64,000 nt of DNA, from contig NC_018332.1 in assembly GCF_000234665.1 (NCBI RefSeq), positions 367,755-431,754 on the forward strand. The letters are read 5' to 3'. This DNA is from Leishmania mexicana MHOM/GT/2001/U1103. Lineage: Eukaryota > Euglenozoa > Kinetoplastea > Trypanosomatida > Trypanosomatidae. The translations under genes were made by a program, and so were the position numbers. Shown one piece after another: positions 1-10,964 of the stretch (position 1 is its first letter; every line of letters starts with the position of its first letter). The notes beneath the pieces are model-generated. The model made no database searches, was not told the DNA's origin, and was given only the letters and a program-made list of their open reading frames with translations.

Positions 1-1442
1 CTCAGATGAAGCGCCGCGAGGATGAATTGGCTCGCTACTACCAACAGCTAAGCGGCCGGTTTGTGACCGTCTCCGCGACGCTGCGCCACTTGCTGGACGT
101 CGTACCAACGGGACTTCTGCAGCAGCAGCAGCGTGTGCCGTCTCCTGAGCGTGCGCATGCCGGTCAAACACAAGCGGGAGACATGACGATGGACGAACTA
201 CGCGACACGCTTGACGCGTGGCACCGCGAGGCCGCAGTGGAGCAGGCCAAGGCACCGCACAGATCCGAGACCATCACCGGCGACGCCCTGGCGCTGCTTG
301 GGACGGCTGCGGAGACGACGATCACCGTCACCGGTGGCTTGGATAACGGGTTGCCGGTAAGTGGGGACGAGGCTGAAGTGACGGCGCTGACTGGATGCGC
401 TGCAGCGAAAGCGACGGTGGTGTTGGAGGAGCCGGCGATAGACGACGAGGCGCTGCCCGTCACCCAAACGTTTGAGGAGGTTCCGCAGAGTTCGTCGTGG
501 GAGGCTGTGGCGCCACTGGCACATCGGTTGTCCACTGTGCCGACGCCCACCGCAGGCGCTGGTAATGGCGAGCCGTCGACCTACAGCGACGAGAAGGGCT
601 ACAAGGGACTTGCGGCTGACGCGGCATTGCCAGTACAGCTGTACGAGGTTAGAGACGCAGCAGCCATGCCGCTGCCGCCGTCAGCGGTGTCACAGGAAAC
701 ACCGCTGACGGCCGAGACACCGGCGCTCAACCCCGCTGCCGTTGATCACGCGGTGGCGGTGCGCGAGGTAGCACAGCCACCGGCGGATGAAGAGAGCGTC
801 ACGGAGCACGTTGCGGTTGATTCTGCTGCGCCATTCACAAGCGAGCAGACGGCCGAGAGCTCTGCGGCAGCGCGCACAGCGGTAGACACTGCCGTTGACA
901 TCGCCACAGGCACCCCCTCGTTTTCTGGCGACATACTCGCAGCACCACCTGCAGCACATGTAGAAAGCGACGCTGGTCCTGTCCCGGTGATCTCCTCCAT
1001 GCCCCCTCCACGCGACGGCGAGGACGCACGACCTTCTTATCCGCCTCCCCCTCTTACCTCCACGGCCGCTACAGCGCCAGCGGAGCCGCCGGCCCCGACA
1101 ACAGAGGGAGATGCTGCGAATGAGAAGGGTGTGCTGCCGCCACCGCCGCCGGTCTCTGCGGTTCCACATCCGCTCCCCCCATGCCTCGTCCCTGTTCCGC
1201 TTCCACCTGCATCGCTTCCCCTACCAGACGCCGTGTCGGCTAGTGTTCCGCCGGCCCCTCCGGTGCCACCGTCCTTGGAGCAGCAACTGCAGCTGCTGAA
1301 TGCGCGCATCCACGCACAGGAGGCGGCGCTGACGGAGATGGTGCGGTTGCATGGTGGGCTTCTGACGTCTGCAGACGCTCAACCAAGCAATATAGCGATG
1401 CGTGGTGCGGGGAGGAGAGACAATGCTGAGCGGAGCGCCTGA
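1..1442 (+). CDS. Hypothetical Pro/Ala/Glu-rich protein, 5' end cut by window edge
   Basis: The frame is open from the first bases to a TGA at 1440-1442. A methionine codon lies at 6, but the frame is still open to the left, so the true start is probably outside the window. About 478 residues are visible. The middle is low complexity and acidic (Ala, Val, Glu, Thr), followed by long proline runs from about residue 330. The C-terminus has a short heptad-like helix (LEQQLQLLNARIHAQEAAL) ending in a basic tail. I recognise no catalytic domain. The proline blocks and terminal coiled coil suggest a scaffold or cytoskeletal protein, but that is inference. Codon use is GC-rich like the other genes here. 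Confidence 0.75.
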   Translation, partial: QMKRREDELARYYQQLSGRFVTVSATLRHLLDVVPTGLLQQQQRVPSPERAHAGQTQAGDMTMDELRDTLDAWHREAAVEQAKAPHRSETITGDALALLGTAAETTITVTGGLDNGLPVSGDEAEVTALTGCAAAKATVVLEEPAIDDEALPVTQTFEEVPQSSSWEAVAPLAHRLSTVPTPTAGAGNGEPSTYSDEKGYKGLAADAALPVQLYEVRDAAAMPLPPSAVSQETPLTAETPALNPAAVDHAVAVREVAQPPADEESVTEHVAVDSAAPFTSEQTAESSAAARTAVDTAVDIATGTPSFSGDILAAPPAAHVESDAGPVPVISSMPPPRDGEDARPSYPPPPLTSTAATAPAEPPAPTTEGDAANEKGVLPPPPPVSAVPHPLPPCLVPVPLPPASLPLPDAVSASVPPAPPVPPSLEQQLQLLNARIHAQEAALTEMVRLHGGLLTSADAQPSNIAMRGAGRRDNAERSA

Positions 1443-2459
1443 TGTGTGAGCATCGTGTGCACCGGAAGGGGTGTCCTTCGCATTAGATCGGCTTCTGCTC
1501 GCCCGGCTGCCGCCATTTCTGTGCACTTGGCGCTGACATGAAGCAGAAGTGTTTTTTTTTCTCGTTTCACGCGAGGCTGAAAGCTTTCTCTACCTCTCTC
1601 GACCCTGCATGCTGCTTGCCGTGTCGTCTGCTGCGCCACGGCACGCCTGCGTGGGTGAGTGATGGGCTCCGCTGTCGCTGCTCCCACCCCCTTCCCCTTT
1701 GTTTGCTTGTCCCGCATTCGGGTTCCTTTGTTTTTTTCTTTTCGTTACGATCTCGCGCGCTAACATGGGGTGTGCCCCCCCCCCACCACCACCACCACCA
1801 CCACCACCGAAGATGGCAACTTGGCACGTTCTACCGAGAAGTAGCAGTGACAGTGAGACTTGGAGGGCGGCGCCGGGGAAAGGGAAAAAAGTGTGCAGGG
1901 AGAGTGCCAAGAAGAGGCAATCGAGGCGGCTCTGGTCGCTCCTCCCCGCTCCGTCTCACAGCACCCCCACATCTTCTACCACCACCGGCATTCCCCCTGC
2001 TATCTTCATTGCCGCCTCCGTCTTGTGTTGTCGTGTGTGGTCTTTCACCTTCTCGCCTCTTGCTGCACTGCCTCCTCCTACCTAGCTTGCTCTCTCTCTC
2101 ACCCGCACACACATGCACACACAAACACACACACTAACATAACACTCCAACCTCAGCAGAGCCGCTGCGTCATCGAGGTGAATTTCCTACGACCTTCTCT
2201 TGGTCACCGCACACAGAACAACGCGGACGCTGACGACCACATCAGCGGGGCACCTACGTCCATGGTTGACGTGCTGCGCGTCGCAAACGAACACAAGCAC
2301 AGAGAGCGCCTTTTCTTTTTCGTGTAATCTCCGCTCTCCTTTCTCTTGAGGTGAGCCACTCATCAACCCTCTGCCTGGCCCCCATCTCCGAACGCAGAAG
2401 TGGTGTTCCCCCTGACACTGTCACTGGCACCGCCGCAGCAGTCCTCTGCTTTTATCTCG
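1443..2459 (+). other. Intergenic region with C/CCA tract and splice signals
   Basis: No convincing gene. It is rich in pyrimidine tracts. It has a C10 run followed by about eight CCA units (1775-1808) and a CA-rich stretch (about 2100-2135). A pyrimidine tract at about 2318-2348 ending in AG at 2349-2350 is a plausible spliced-leader acceptor for the next gene. Confidence 0.6.
2318..2350 (+). promoter_or_regulatory. Candidate trans-splice acceptor for the LRR-like gene
   Basis: A pyrimidine-rich run ends in the dinucleotide AG at 2349-2350, 110 bases before the ATG at 2460. This is the arrangement expected for spliced-leader addition. It is predicted from pattern only; a second AG near 2396 could also serve. 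Confidence 0.35.
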
Positions 2460-4487
2460 ATGGGTGAGGTTGACTGTCGTCCGCTGCTCTCGAGCAGCCG
2501 CGAGAACCCGCCACCATCGCTGCTGCAGTCGTTGTCCTCGTCTCTGCAGCATCCGTCGAGTCGGGCCGATGCAACATGGGTAGCTGCCCATGGCGCCGAC
2601 AACGGCACGCCCGCAGCGACGGTAGTAGACGGCACGGGCAGTGAACCTCGGCGCTCCTTCTTCAGCAGTCTCTCCTCCGCGTGGGGCGGCACTGCGGCGT
2701 CGCGTAGCAATGCGAATCGATCGCCGATGACAGCGACGTTGCTCCGCCCCTTCCAGCAGCTGGGGATGTGGTGCCGCAACAGATGCCGAGGTTGGTGCGG
2801 ATGCCTTGGTTTCCGAAGTTCTTGGCTCAGCGGCTTCGCGTCCAGTGCGGACGACGCCGATGACAGTGTTTCCATCGCGAACGTTCCCGGCGACGCGCTC
2901 GGCGACTCGGGTGCCTCGCGCGGATCCGGATACAAGAAGGGTGTACGGAATGCAACCCCAACCACAGCTTCGAATGCCATCATTGGCCAAGGCCATCTGC
3001 ATCGGCAGTACGCGCCGCCGCGTTCGCGGTCTAGCGAGAGGGGTTGGGGTGGCGGTGCGTCTGCAGCATCCACGTCGCCGAGAGAGCACCCGGATGTGGT
3101 AAGGGAGGGCGGCAACCTGCCACGCTCAGACTCTCTCGATGAGAGCTCTGTGGCTGGCTCGAGCACGCCCCCGTCCTCCCTCTCCTTCAGCCGACAGCCA
3201 CGCGGTCGTGGTGAGTTCGAGGGAGGACACCTCGTCATGCAGCGAGGTGTCCTGATGCGCATGGCAGCCGACGGCACTTGCACTCGCGTGTCAGAGACGC
3301 CGGCATACTCATCCGGGTTTCATAACCCTGTCCTTAGTACGCACCTCCCAGGTCGAACTAATGACGGCGGTGTCTTGCAGATAGGCCAGCCGGAACCGTT
3401 CACAGACGCGTACGGCCATGCCGGCTCCAGCACGGCCTCAAGGGAGATCGAGGACACGAGCAGTTCGTACGCGGTGGCGATGGCGCTGGCCGCACTGGAG
3501 GCGAGTCGAAAGCCCCTCCAAACTCTCGAGCAGATTTCCGCGTCCCTCACCATGTACGCACCATACCTCCCTCTCCGAGTGGAGGTGGAGGCCGATCTGA
3601 ACAGCTGGATGCCTATCCTTGCGGTTCGCACGGCGGCAAAGCCTGCCGAAACAGACTCGGCGTCTACAACGTCAACAATCATCCCTGCCCTGACCGTAGT
3701 CCCGCTCTACCTCCATGTGCTGGGTCCTTTGCTACCGTGCCCGAGTGCACAGGCACTGCGTACATTAGAGGATATCCTTCTGGAGGACTGCGATGGCAGT
3801 CGACTGCCCTTGTCTGCGCTGCACTGCGCAGACTTGGATCTGCGGCGATTGAAGATGGGCGAAGACAGTGATTACGCTCGCCCCACCATGGCCGCGGCCG
3901 CGCAGCAAGCGCAGAGCGACGCATTTCTTGACCTGTTCCTGTCTCCGACGTCGGAGGAGCACTCGAGCTGCACCGCGACCGCGTCACAGCTGCTAGCTTT
4001 CGTGAGGCGTATCGTTGCCGCTCGCGGTGCGCATCTCACCACACTGCACTTCACTCGGTGCTACGTCGCGCCGCACGACGTGGGTCAGTCTATCCCGCTG
4101 CCGCTAGCCACAGTGCGACGGCTGCGGTTCGAGCACTGCTCGCTTACTCCCGCCCACGTTGCCGCGCTCGTGGCGCTCGCGCGGCAGCAGGATGCGCTGG
4201 CATCATCGAAGTTTGCGGAGTCCCGTGGCGTAGGCGGCCTGTCGTCTCCCCGCAGCCGTTCATTCGGCGTCCTGGAGGAACTGCAGCTCAGCGGGTCTCT
4301 TACGCCTGAGTGCATCTCCGAGCTGCTGGACTACGTGGAGGAACAGCAGCAGTGCAGTGAGGGGGGCGGCCAGGAGGTTGCCTTGCGGCTCCTGTGCGTG
4401 CCATCGTCGGTGGTGCGCGCGGCGAGCGCGCACCCCTTCGTGCAGGCCAACGGCAGTCGGATTAGCGTGGTGAGTGCTCAAGGGTAG
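2460..4487 (+). CDS. Hypothetical protein with leucine-rich C-terminal region
   Basis: 675 residues from the ATG at 2460 (MGEVDCRPLL). The frame is open further upstream only through a GTG at 2400, which is not used as a start in these organisms. The first 300 residues are Ser/Gly/Arg-rich and probably disordered. From about residue 290 the sequence becomes ordered, and the last 200 residues carry irregular leucine-rich segments such as LTTLHFTRCYV, VRRLRFEHCSLTPAHVAAL and VLEELQLSGSLTPECISEL, spaced like ribonuclease-inhibitor-type repeats. That points to a protein-binding surface; no enzyme motif is visible. Trypanosomatid genomes hold many such LRR proteins of unknown role. Its partner is not evident from neighbours. 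Confidence 0.8.
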   Translation: MGEVDCRPLLSSSRENPPPSLLQSLSSSLQHPSSRADATWVAAHGADNGTPAATVVDGTGSEPRRSFFSSLSSAWGGTAASRSNANRSPMTATLLRPFQQLGMWCRNRCRGWCGCLGFRSSWLSGFASSADDADDSVSIANVPGDALGDSGASRGSGYKKGVRNATPTTASNAIIGQGHLHRQYAPPRSRSSERGWGGGASAASTSPREHPDVVREGGNLPRSDSLDESSVAGSSTPPSSLSFSRQPRGRGEFEGGHLVMQRGVLMRMAADGTCTRVSETPAYSSGFHNPVLSTHLPGRTNDGGVLQIGQPEPFTDAYGHAGSSTASREIEDTSSSYAVAMALAALEASRKPLQTLEQISASLTMYAPYLPLRVEVEADLNSWMPILAVRTAAKPAETDSASTTSTIIPALTVVPLYLHVLGPLLPCPSAQALRTLEDILLEDCDGSRLPLSALHCADLDLRRLKMGEDSDYARPTMAAAAQQAQSDAFLDLFLSPTSEEHSSCTATASQLLAFVRRIVAARGAHLTTLHFTRCYVAPHDVGQSIPLPLATVRRLRFEHCSLTPAHVAALVALARQQDALASSKFAESRGVGGLSSPRSRSFGVLEELQLSGSLTPECISELLDYVEEQQQCSEGGGQEVALRLLCVPSSVVRAASAHPFVQANGSRISVVSAQG

Positions 4488-5459
4488 CTGGAAAAGGGCA
4501 GCTCTATAAGGTGTCCCCCTCCGTTCGACGAGCGTACGGCGGTGAGCTGCACGAACAAAGGGACGGCACGAAGCACTTGACTGTGTGCGTCGGTGATCTC
4601 GGCAGGTCTTGGCCTGTGCCAGAGCTGCTGCCCTTTTTCAGGTGTTTATCGCCTCCCGGCATCCAGTTTTCAGCTCCTCTGTGTCACGTCGATGCCTTTC
4701 GGCTGTCTTCAGCCGCTTATCTCACCATCGCGTACACCCACACGGTTTTCTCCTTTCTATTTCCTTTTTTTTCAGAATGTGCCGTGTGCTCTCCCCTTCC
4801 CACTCGCACCCAGGCACCTTGGCTCGGAGGCTCTTGCTCTCCGGCGGCCAAGGTCTTGGGTGGGGGAGGGGGGTGTCTGTCGTTGTCAGCACCTTGACAG
4901 GAAGAAGTGAACTCGACGCTGCAAAGTGCCGCCTCTCTGAGCTGCGTGCTGCACCGTGATGGCCCATCATCTGCCGATGACTGACATCCACCCACACCAC
5001 CATTCATGTCTGTGCTCTCTCACGTTTTTGTTTTGTTCGTTGCTCTGTTCTGCTGCCCCCTTCCCCCTCCTCCAACCCCTTCTCAGCTTCTTCCGCGCCC
5101 CCTGCTGTTCAGAGCTGGTGTTTCTTCGTGAGCGCAGTTTTCGGGCATATCACCTCTCCCTCCCTGCCTTCTGCCCTCGCTTGCTCTGAGGCGCACGTTG
5201 CTTTGCAAGCTATGGCGCTTGGTCGTGCCTGTATCCGTGTCTGCATGTGTGTGTGTGCGTGTGCGTGCCACTTCACCGAGCGAGGCCTTGCCACGACGAG
5301 GGCGCCGTATGGGGTGAACACGACGGGGAGAACGCGGGGCTGCTTTGCTTGTGCTTCCCTTTCGGTTTTTTTTTTCGCGGTGTCAAAGCCACCGCGACTC
5401 GCGTGTGTGGTAGCGGCGTTCTTCTTCCCTCCGGTCCTACCCTAGGACGACTCATGGGA
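4488..5459 (+). other. Intergenic, pyrimidine-rich (probable 3' UTR)
   Basis: No gene seen. It holds T- and C-rich tracts and short TG repeats (about 5245-5270), typical of trypanosomatid UTR and spacer DNA. Confidence 0.5.
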
Positions 5460-8360
5460 TGCTAACCTGAGAACGGCATCAAGAGGAGGAACAGCTTCGC
5501 ATGTGAACAGAGCGCACACTGTCATGCGCTGATTGCGGTGGGTGATCACGGCCTCCCTCTTCATCGCGAAGCAAGACGTTTGAGGGGAGTCCCTGACATT
5601 GCGTCGAGCGTCTGTTCTGCAGACGCCCCGGTGTCGGCACGCCCTACGGCAGTCGGCAATCTCCTGCGTGCGTCGCCGCGGCAGGAGCATGCGACGGCGG
5701 CGCTGCTGTCGGTTCGGAGAGGGCCGACCTGCGGTGTAGGGCGGCCCGTGGCGTCCCGAAACAGGAACTCGTGACTCACCCGTGACACAAACAAGCCGCA
5801 CTGGTCAGCGCCAGCACCGCCCTCGACGCTGAGACGAATTCGGCGTGAACGCCTTGTCGGTGAAGGACCTTGAAGTGGAGCGGGCTGAGGTGCTCTGCGA
5901 GATCCAGCGCCTGCAGGGTGCACATGATGTGTCGGCTCTGCCCCGCTTTCCGAATGGCCCCCTCCCCTCAAGAGCACTACCTCACTCGACTGGGATGCTG
6001 CTGAGGTGATGCGAGGGAGTCGGCCCGAGGCGTGGGACTTCCTGCATCGGGCGCGGAGGCACTTCGACCGTCTCCGGGCGTCGAGGATAGTGAAGAAGCG
6101 CCGCCTACCGATGGCCGACGTTGCGCAGGCGTTTGCAGTGGAGAAGGGCCGGGCCGCCCCCCCTCCATCCTACTGCCCACATGATGGAAAGGAGCTCTCC
6201 CGGGTGGAGAGGGTGCACAGCGTAAAAGTGTTTTCGTCGCTCCAGAGATGAAAGGACGCCGGTGCCCGGCCACGGATCCCCACGTCCATGCGTTCCTGCA
6301 AAGAGCAAGCGATGGCGTCGCTGGCGTGTCCTTCTTGCGCGGCACGGCGACAAGAGCCCCGCAACAGGAAGTGCGCACTTCGAGTGGGTTTCGAGGCTTG
6401 TCACTCTGCTGTATCGATTTAGGGTACGGTTCGCAGCAAGCTCGTGTTCAGGTCCACAAGCGGCGAGTGCTTCAGGTTGTGCACGCTGCCGGCCGGTACG
6501 CGCTGGTGCGTTGCCGCGGGCCAGGGTCTGGACCTGGTCCATCGTGGGCAGCGCCACCGCCCCTGACAGTGACGCCCATGATTGCCAATATATATTGTTC
6601 TCCGCAGAAAAGGTGCAGGAGGGTGAGTTTGCGCCAGCGGTACGTCGCATCGTTGATCGGATCCGCCCGGCGAACGCTCTCTCTCACCTCCCCAGAGCGC
6701 GAGCTGATCGCGCACATGGAGGACGAGTCGTCGGTGGCTTTGGCTGCCGATCCATATACACATTTTGGTTTCGGCAGAGCAGCGCAAGTGCATCTCGAAG
6801 GGAAAGGGATAGACTGGTGCACAGCACACTGCCAAGAATGTTGCGAAACCTGCACCGTGGCGCAACGAAAGCCAAGAGCACTCCATCCAATCGTTTGCGT
6901 CGATCCTGCCCTCCTTCACGCCCTACGTGCTGCACACCACCTACCTAAATTCTACGCGGGCATGCAGAGGCGTACCCTGACTCTTCCACCGCGGACTTGG
7001 ATGGGATCGCTCTTCTCAGTACCTTGATGCCCAGGTGCGCAGCTCGTGCTCCATACCGTGGGCTCGTATTGGGGACATTGACGCTGTCTCCTGAGATCGC
7101 GCCAACTGCGACATGATTTTCTCCACAAACGCGTCTATCGGGGGAGGAGGGGCAGACGCGCGCACCACCGCGCTCGTTGGGAGCATCGAGGCGCCAGCGC
7201 TGGATCTCGTTTCACCACCTCTCCCGCGTCCCCAGGTTTATACAACAAGTGACACTTCCATAGCAACGCAGGGGTTCCGCCCTCCGCAGGTATGCGCGAG
7301 TCGGAGGGAAGTTGAAGAACGATCATAGGAGAAGCGGTGCTCCTTCAGAGGGCTCATGCGCGCCTCTCGCTGCTGGGGCGGTGTGAGGGCGTCGTGTCGG
7401 TGGTGAACCAGTGAGGGCCCTACAACGAAATGGGTATGCGACATCGCGGTCCACCGAAGAAGCGTGCGCTAGCACCGCGGGTGAAGCTTCCGGCGTGAAG
7501 CGGCCCCCTTCCCTCCTTCCCTCCCTCCCTCCCCCCAACAGGCACCCCCTCCTCTGCCTGCTCACTCCGTCTTTTGGAGCCCATAAAGCGCGTAAACATA
7601 TGCTTTTTTTTGGGTTTCGCGGGACCGGGTCGCGAGGGCCACCAAGGCTTTCCCAGGGGCCCTCTCCTCTCCTTTACCGGCCGTGAGAAAACGAAGCGAT
7701 GCTGCGGATATTCGAGTTATCAAGCCCGGTAGAGCGTCACGCTATTGTGCTGATCTTTGGAAAAAGAGGAGCGCAGTCAGAAGTGGCTTGCGGCGCTTCC
7801 CCTCAGTGCTCCCTAGGTGGCGTCCGCGAAGGAGATCACGTCTTGGTTACCCTTGCCGCAACGCAGTGGACGCAGGCTCGCACTTCTACCACACCAACTG
7901 AGCACGAGTTTTGGATCCACATCCTGCAGCGCATAGAAAATCTTTTGGGCCGAGACACAGAGAAGGGCGGTCGCCAACGCTGGCCGCGGCAGAGCAACAG
8001 AGAGGTACCGCGGTGCCCTCCTGCCGGGCAGGACGGCTTCGCCAGGGTGAGCGGTGCCGTGCTCCGCAAATGGAGCGCAAAGAGGCAAGAACGGGAACGG
8101 CGCGCCTGCCCAGCGCCACCATCGGCATCGGAGCGCCGATCAACGCCATGGCGGCGTTGCCCGTCGGCGTTTGTTCGACCGAACAAAGCCTTGCCAAAGG
8201 AACACTGGGGTGGGGCCACCACCGCTAGTGGTAGCAACGCACGCAAACATGAAAAAGAAAAAAAAATGGAATCTTTCATCCGCGCAGGTGGCTCGTGCTT
8301 CGCCGAGACGTGCGACGGTTGGCGGAAAGATTTGCGGACGAACCTGCGTACATAACACTC
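5460..8360 (+). pseudogene. Decayed, formerly coding region of unknown identity
   Basis: This stretch is GC-balanced and lacks the pyrimidine tracts of ordinary spacer. It contains plus-strand fragments that read like protein in shifting frames: about 5840-5975 (SVKDLEVERAEVLCEIQRLQ), 6000-6248 (PEAWDFLHRARRHFDRLRAS, ending in TGA), 6600-6950 (EKVQEGEFAPAVRRIVDRI), 6850-6940 (SFASILPSFTPYVLHTTY) and 7699-8220 (EFWIHILQRIENLLG). No frame stays open throughout, and in-frame stops separate the pieces. I read it as one or two dead genes or a degenerate transposable element. I do not recognise the parent. A cysteine/histidine cluster near 6820-6860 recalls a zinc knuckle but is too weak to name a family. 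Confidence 0.4.
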
Positions 8361-9737
8361 TTCCTTGGGTACAAGCCTCCCTTTTCATGCCTCCTGTCGT
8401 GTTCTCCGCTCGAGCCTCTCGCTCTCCATCTCGTCTGTGACGGCGGGTGCGCGCGCGCCTCTTCGTGTGTGAAGGTTTTCTTTGCGTGCACCGTATGCAT
8501 GAGCACCTCACTCGGGCCTCGCTGTCTCCTTTTCTCTGTGCGCGCATGCACATAGGCTGAAAAGAGGAACACAGCAGCGCTGGAAGGGACGGATTCCGTG
8601 GTGTGGCTACATGTTGCTCTACTAGCACTGCCCCCAGCACACACTGTCGCGGCGGTGCCTTACTTCGCTGCCGTCCCTATCCGTCTCACTTGCCCGCTTT
8701 CTAGTGCGGCGTGTCAAGGTCTTCTCCTTGGCGTACCCGGCTAACCTCCGAGAACGGCCTCTCGACACACCCGCCCGGTTGCACGTGCCTGTTTTGTTTG
8801 CTTCTTGGAATGCCGTGCACTTGCCTTCTACTCACCCGCAACACTCTGTGTGTGTGTGCAGAGCAGCTTGCTGTGTTGCTGTTGAGGGCGAGTCACGGAG
8901 CAGGAAACATTGGGATGTCAAGGGATGCGTTCATGACACTCAAGTCGCATCCTCAGGCAAGATCAGAAGAGACGTTTGGCGCAGGACGGCACATATATAC
9001 ATATATATATATGCTTTTATGTGGCGGATTCCGCGCTTGATGGATGGTTGAGGGCATTTTTTTCTTCTTTCCGAGTACTTCTCCCTGCCGACGAAGCGAA
9101 GTCGCGTGTTGTTGAACGCGCCGCCGTTCTTTCCGTGAGCATGCCTGCTGTGTTGTTGGTCATGAGTCCCATTTCTCGTCGCTCGTTACGGCACTAATGT
9201 ATTCTCCGCTCCAGCGCGCGTGCGTGCATGCGTCAGCTTCACGATCGGGAGAGGCGAGAAGAGATGCGGACAAGTGTACCGGACCGGAAAAAAAAGAGCA
9301 ACGATCCCCTCGGGGGAGGGGGCAGCGTGTGTTTTTCGTGCAAAACGGGGAGGGGCTACCTTGCTGTTTCAACCATACCGTGGCCCACTCCACTCCAGCG
9401 GTAGCGAACGCGTGTGCAAGTCGCGGTGTGCACACTTTCGGTGATGTGTCCGTGTGCTCGTGTCGACGGTGCGGCCTTTCCGAGTGTCACGCGTCGGTCG
9501 CGCATGCAGTCGTCTCCACCGGCCGCCTCTACTGTCTCCGCTTTCCTCTCCTTTTGTCTCCTCATACCCGACTGACGCCCGCCTCGCATGCCATCCCACC
9601 CTCTCTCTCTGTATCACTGCGCTGGCTGGGTGAAGGTTGATCTGATACGGCTTTTCCACATACGGGCATAAATACAGACACACGCACACACACGCATTGA
9701 CTTCTTCCCTCACCTTTTTATTTTTGAAAGCTCAACA
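8361..9737 (+). other. Intergenic spacer upstream of 9738 gene
   Basis: No gene seen. It includes an AT microsatellite (8992-9012) and pyrimidine tracts. The tract at 9701-9728 ends in AG at 9729-9730, only 7 bases before the next ATG. If that AG is the acceptor the leader is very short, so an upstream AG may be used instead. Confidence 0.45.
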
Positions 9738-10964
9738 ATGTTCTTTGCCGGAGGTACCTTTGGGGTAGAGAGTGAGGCGCGCGACGCCAACAAACGCCCC
9801 TCGGGTCGCCGCCACCAAGCGCGCGACATGGCCGAACTGCAGGCCACAGTCGATGCCAGCCAGGGCGTGCAGCCGGTGCCAGCAGAGGGGACTCGTTGCG
9901 CAGCGGCGCAAAGGCAGATGGCGACTGGACCGTCGTTTCTCGACCGCATGTACGAACACAACTCGGCTGTCGTGGAGTCGGCCCACCCGGCCGGCCGCCG
10001 CGTATCGGCACCGACAGATCACCTGAACATCTTCTCGTGGGACGACACGGCCCCTGCATCTCGCCCGCCCATCCAGAGTCGCCAGGTGGCAGCAAGCGGA
10101 TCTCGTGCCACCCAACCCGTGAACACCACAGGACCAGTGCCTACCGTCGAGGACAGGCGGGCGGCGGAAGCAAGGAAATTCGAGACGAGCAGCGAGAGCG
10201 CATTCTTACGCTTCACCGACGCCCCAAAGGCACAGCCCCGAGCTGAGGCTGGAAACCGTGACGCGCGAACTGGTGCTGTTTCGGGAAAGCCCGCAACATC
10301 TCTGCCGCCTTGCGGCGACATGATGGGGAATCTGATGCGCGAGCAACCCCCAAAACCGCGCGGGCGGCGTGGACCGGCGGTCACACCCACCAGCAACCGA
10401 TCCAGTGTGCCGGAGGAGTCAGGCGTAGCCGGCTTCCCTGGGATGGGCCAGCGCAGCATCCCTCGCGGCCCGCCGCATCTCACGCGCAAGCCAGCACAGT
10501 CCAACGTCTTTCCATCACCCATTCCCAATTTCATGCAGCAGGAAGACTTTGGTCAAAGGGAAGATGCTCGTGCACCACCAGCACCGAAGCCGGGGCCGAA
10601 GGCCAAGTGCACCCCGCCCTATTACATAGATGATGACGACTACGAGAACCACCGCCCCACGAACGCCTACGAGACGGAGGCGTACAGTCAGCAGCCGTGC
10701 CAGCAAGAGATTCGGATGTACGACGAAAATGAATATGACAACCATGACCAAGCACACGCAGGTGACTTCGACGCGGACGCACAGCGCCGTGCTCAAGGGG
10801 CACCCAACCTGGAGTGGCTGTACGACTCTAAGGTTGGCGGTGGTGCTGGTGGATTTCCTGCGAAGTCACCTTCGGAGCAGCGGTGTCAGTACCAATTTGA
10901 TGCAGAGAAGCAGCAGTTCTACGAGGCGGATGCACCGCCCTCACTTCAACCTCAGCATAACTGA
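9738..10964 (+). CDS. Hypothetical disordered protein
   Basis: 408 residues starting MFFAGGTFG at the first ATG after a pyrimidine tract. Composition is Pro/Ala/Arg/Gln-rich with no long hydrophobic segment, so it is soluble and mostly disordered. Short aromatic islands recur between disordered spacers, for example NIFSWDDTAPA, SAFLRFTDAPK, NVFPSPIPNF and LEWLYDSK. They look like linear binding motifs rather than a folded domain. An acidic-tyrosine stretch (YYIDDDDYE) lies near residue 295. Codon usage and the single uninterrupted frame support a real gene. I do not recognise a family and infer no function. Confidence 0.75.
   Translation: MFFAGGTFGVESEARDANKRPSGRRHQARDMAELQATVDASQGVQPVPAEGTRCAAAQRQMATGPSFLDRMYEHNSAVVESAHPAGRRVSAPTDHLNIFSWDDTAPASRPPIQSRQVAASGSRATQPVNTTGPVPTVEDRRAAEARKFETSSESAFLRFTDAPKAQPRAEAGNRDARTGAVSGKPATSLPPCGDMMGNLMREQPPKPRGRRGPAVTPTSNRSSVPEESGVAGFPGMGQRSIPRGPPHLTRKPAQSNVFPSPIPNFMQQEDFGQREDARAPPAPKPGPKAKCTPPYYIDDDDYENHRPTNAYETEAYSQQPCQQEIRMYDENEYDNHDQAHAGDFDADAQRRAQGAPNLEWLYDSKVGGGAGGFPAKSPSEQRCQYQFDAEKQQFYEADAPPSLQPQHN

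Noticed and set aside
6248..7027. 259-codon plus frame
   Set aside because: Not accepted as a live gene: neighbouring protein-like fragments in other frames show decay, and there is no clear splice signal. Recorded as part of a pseudogene region.
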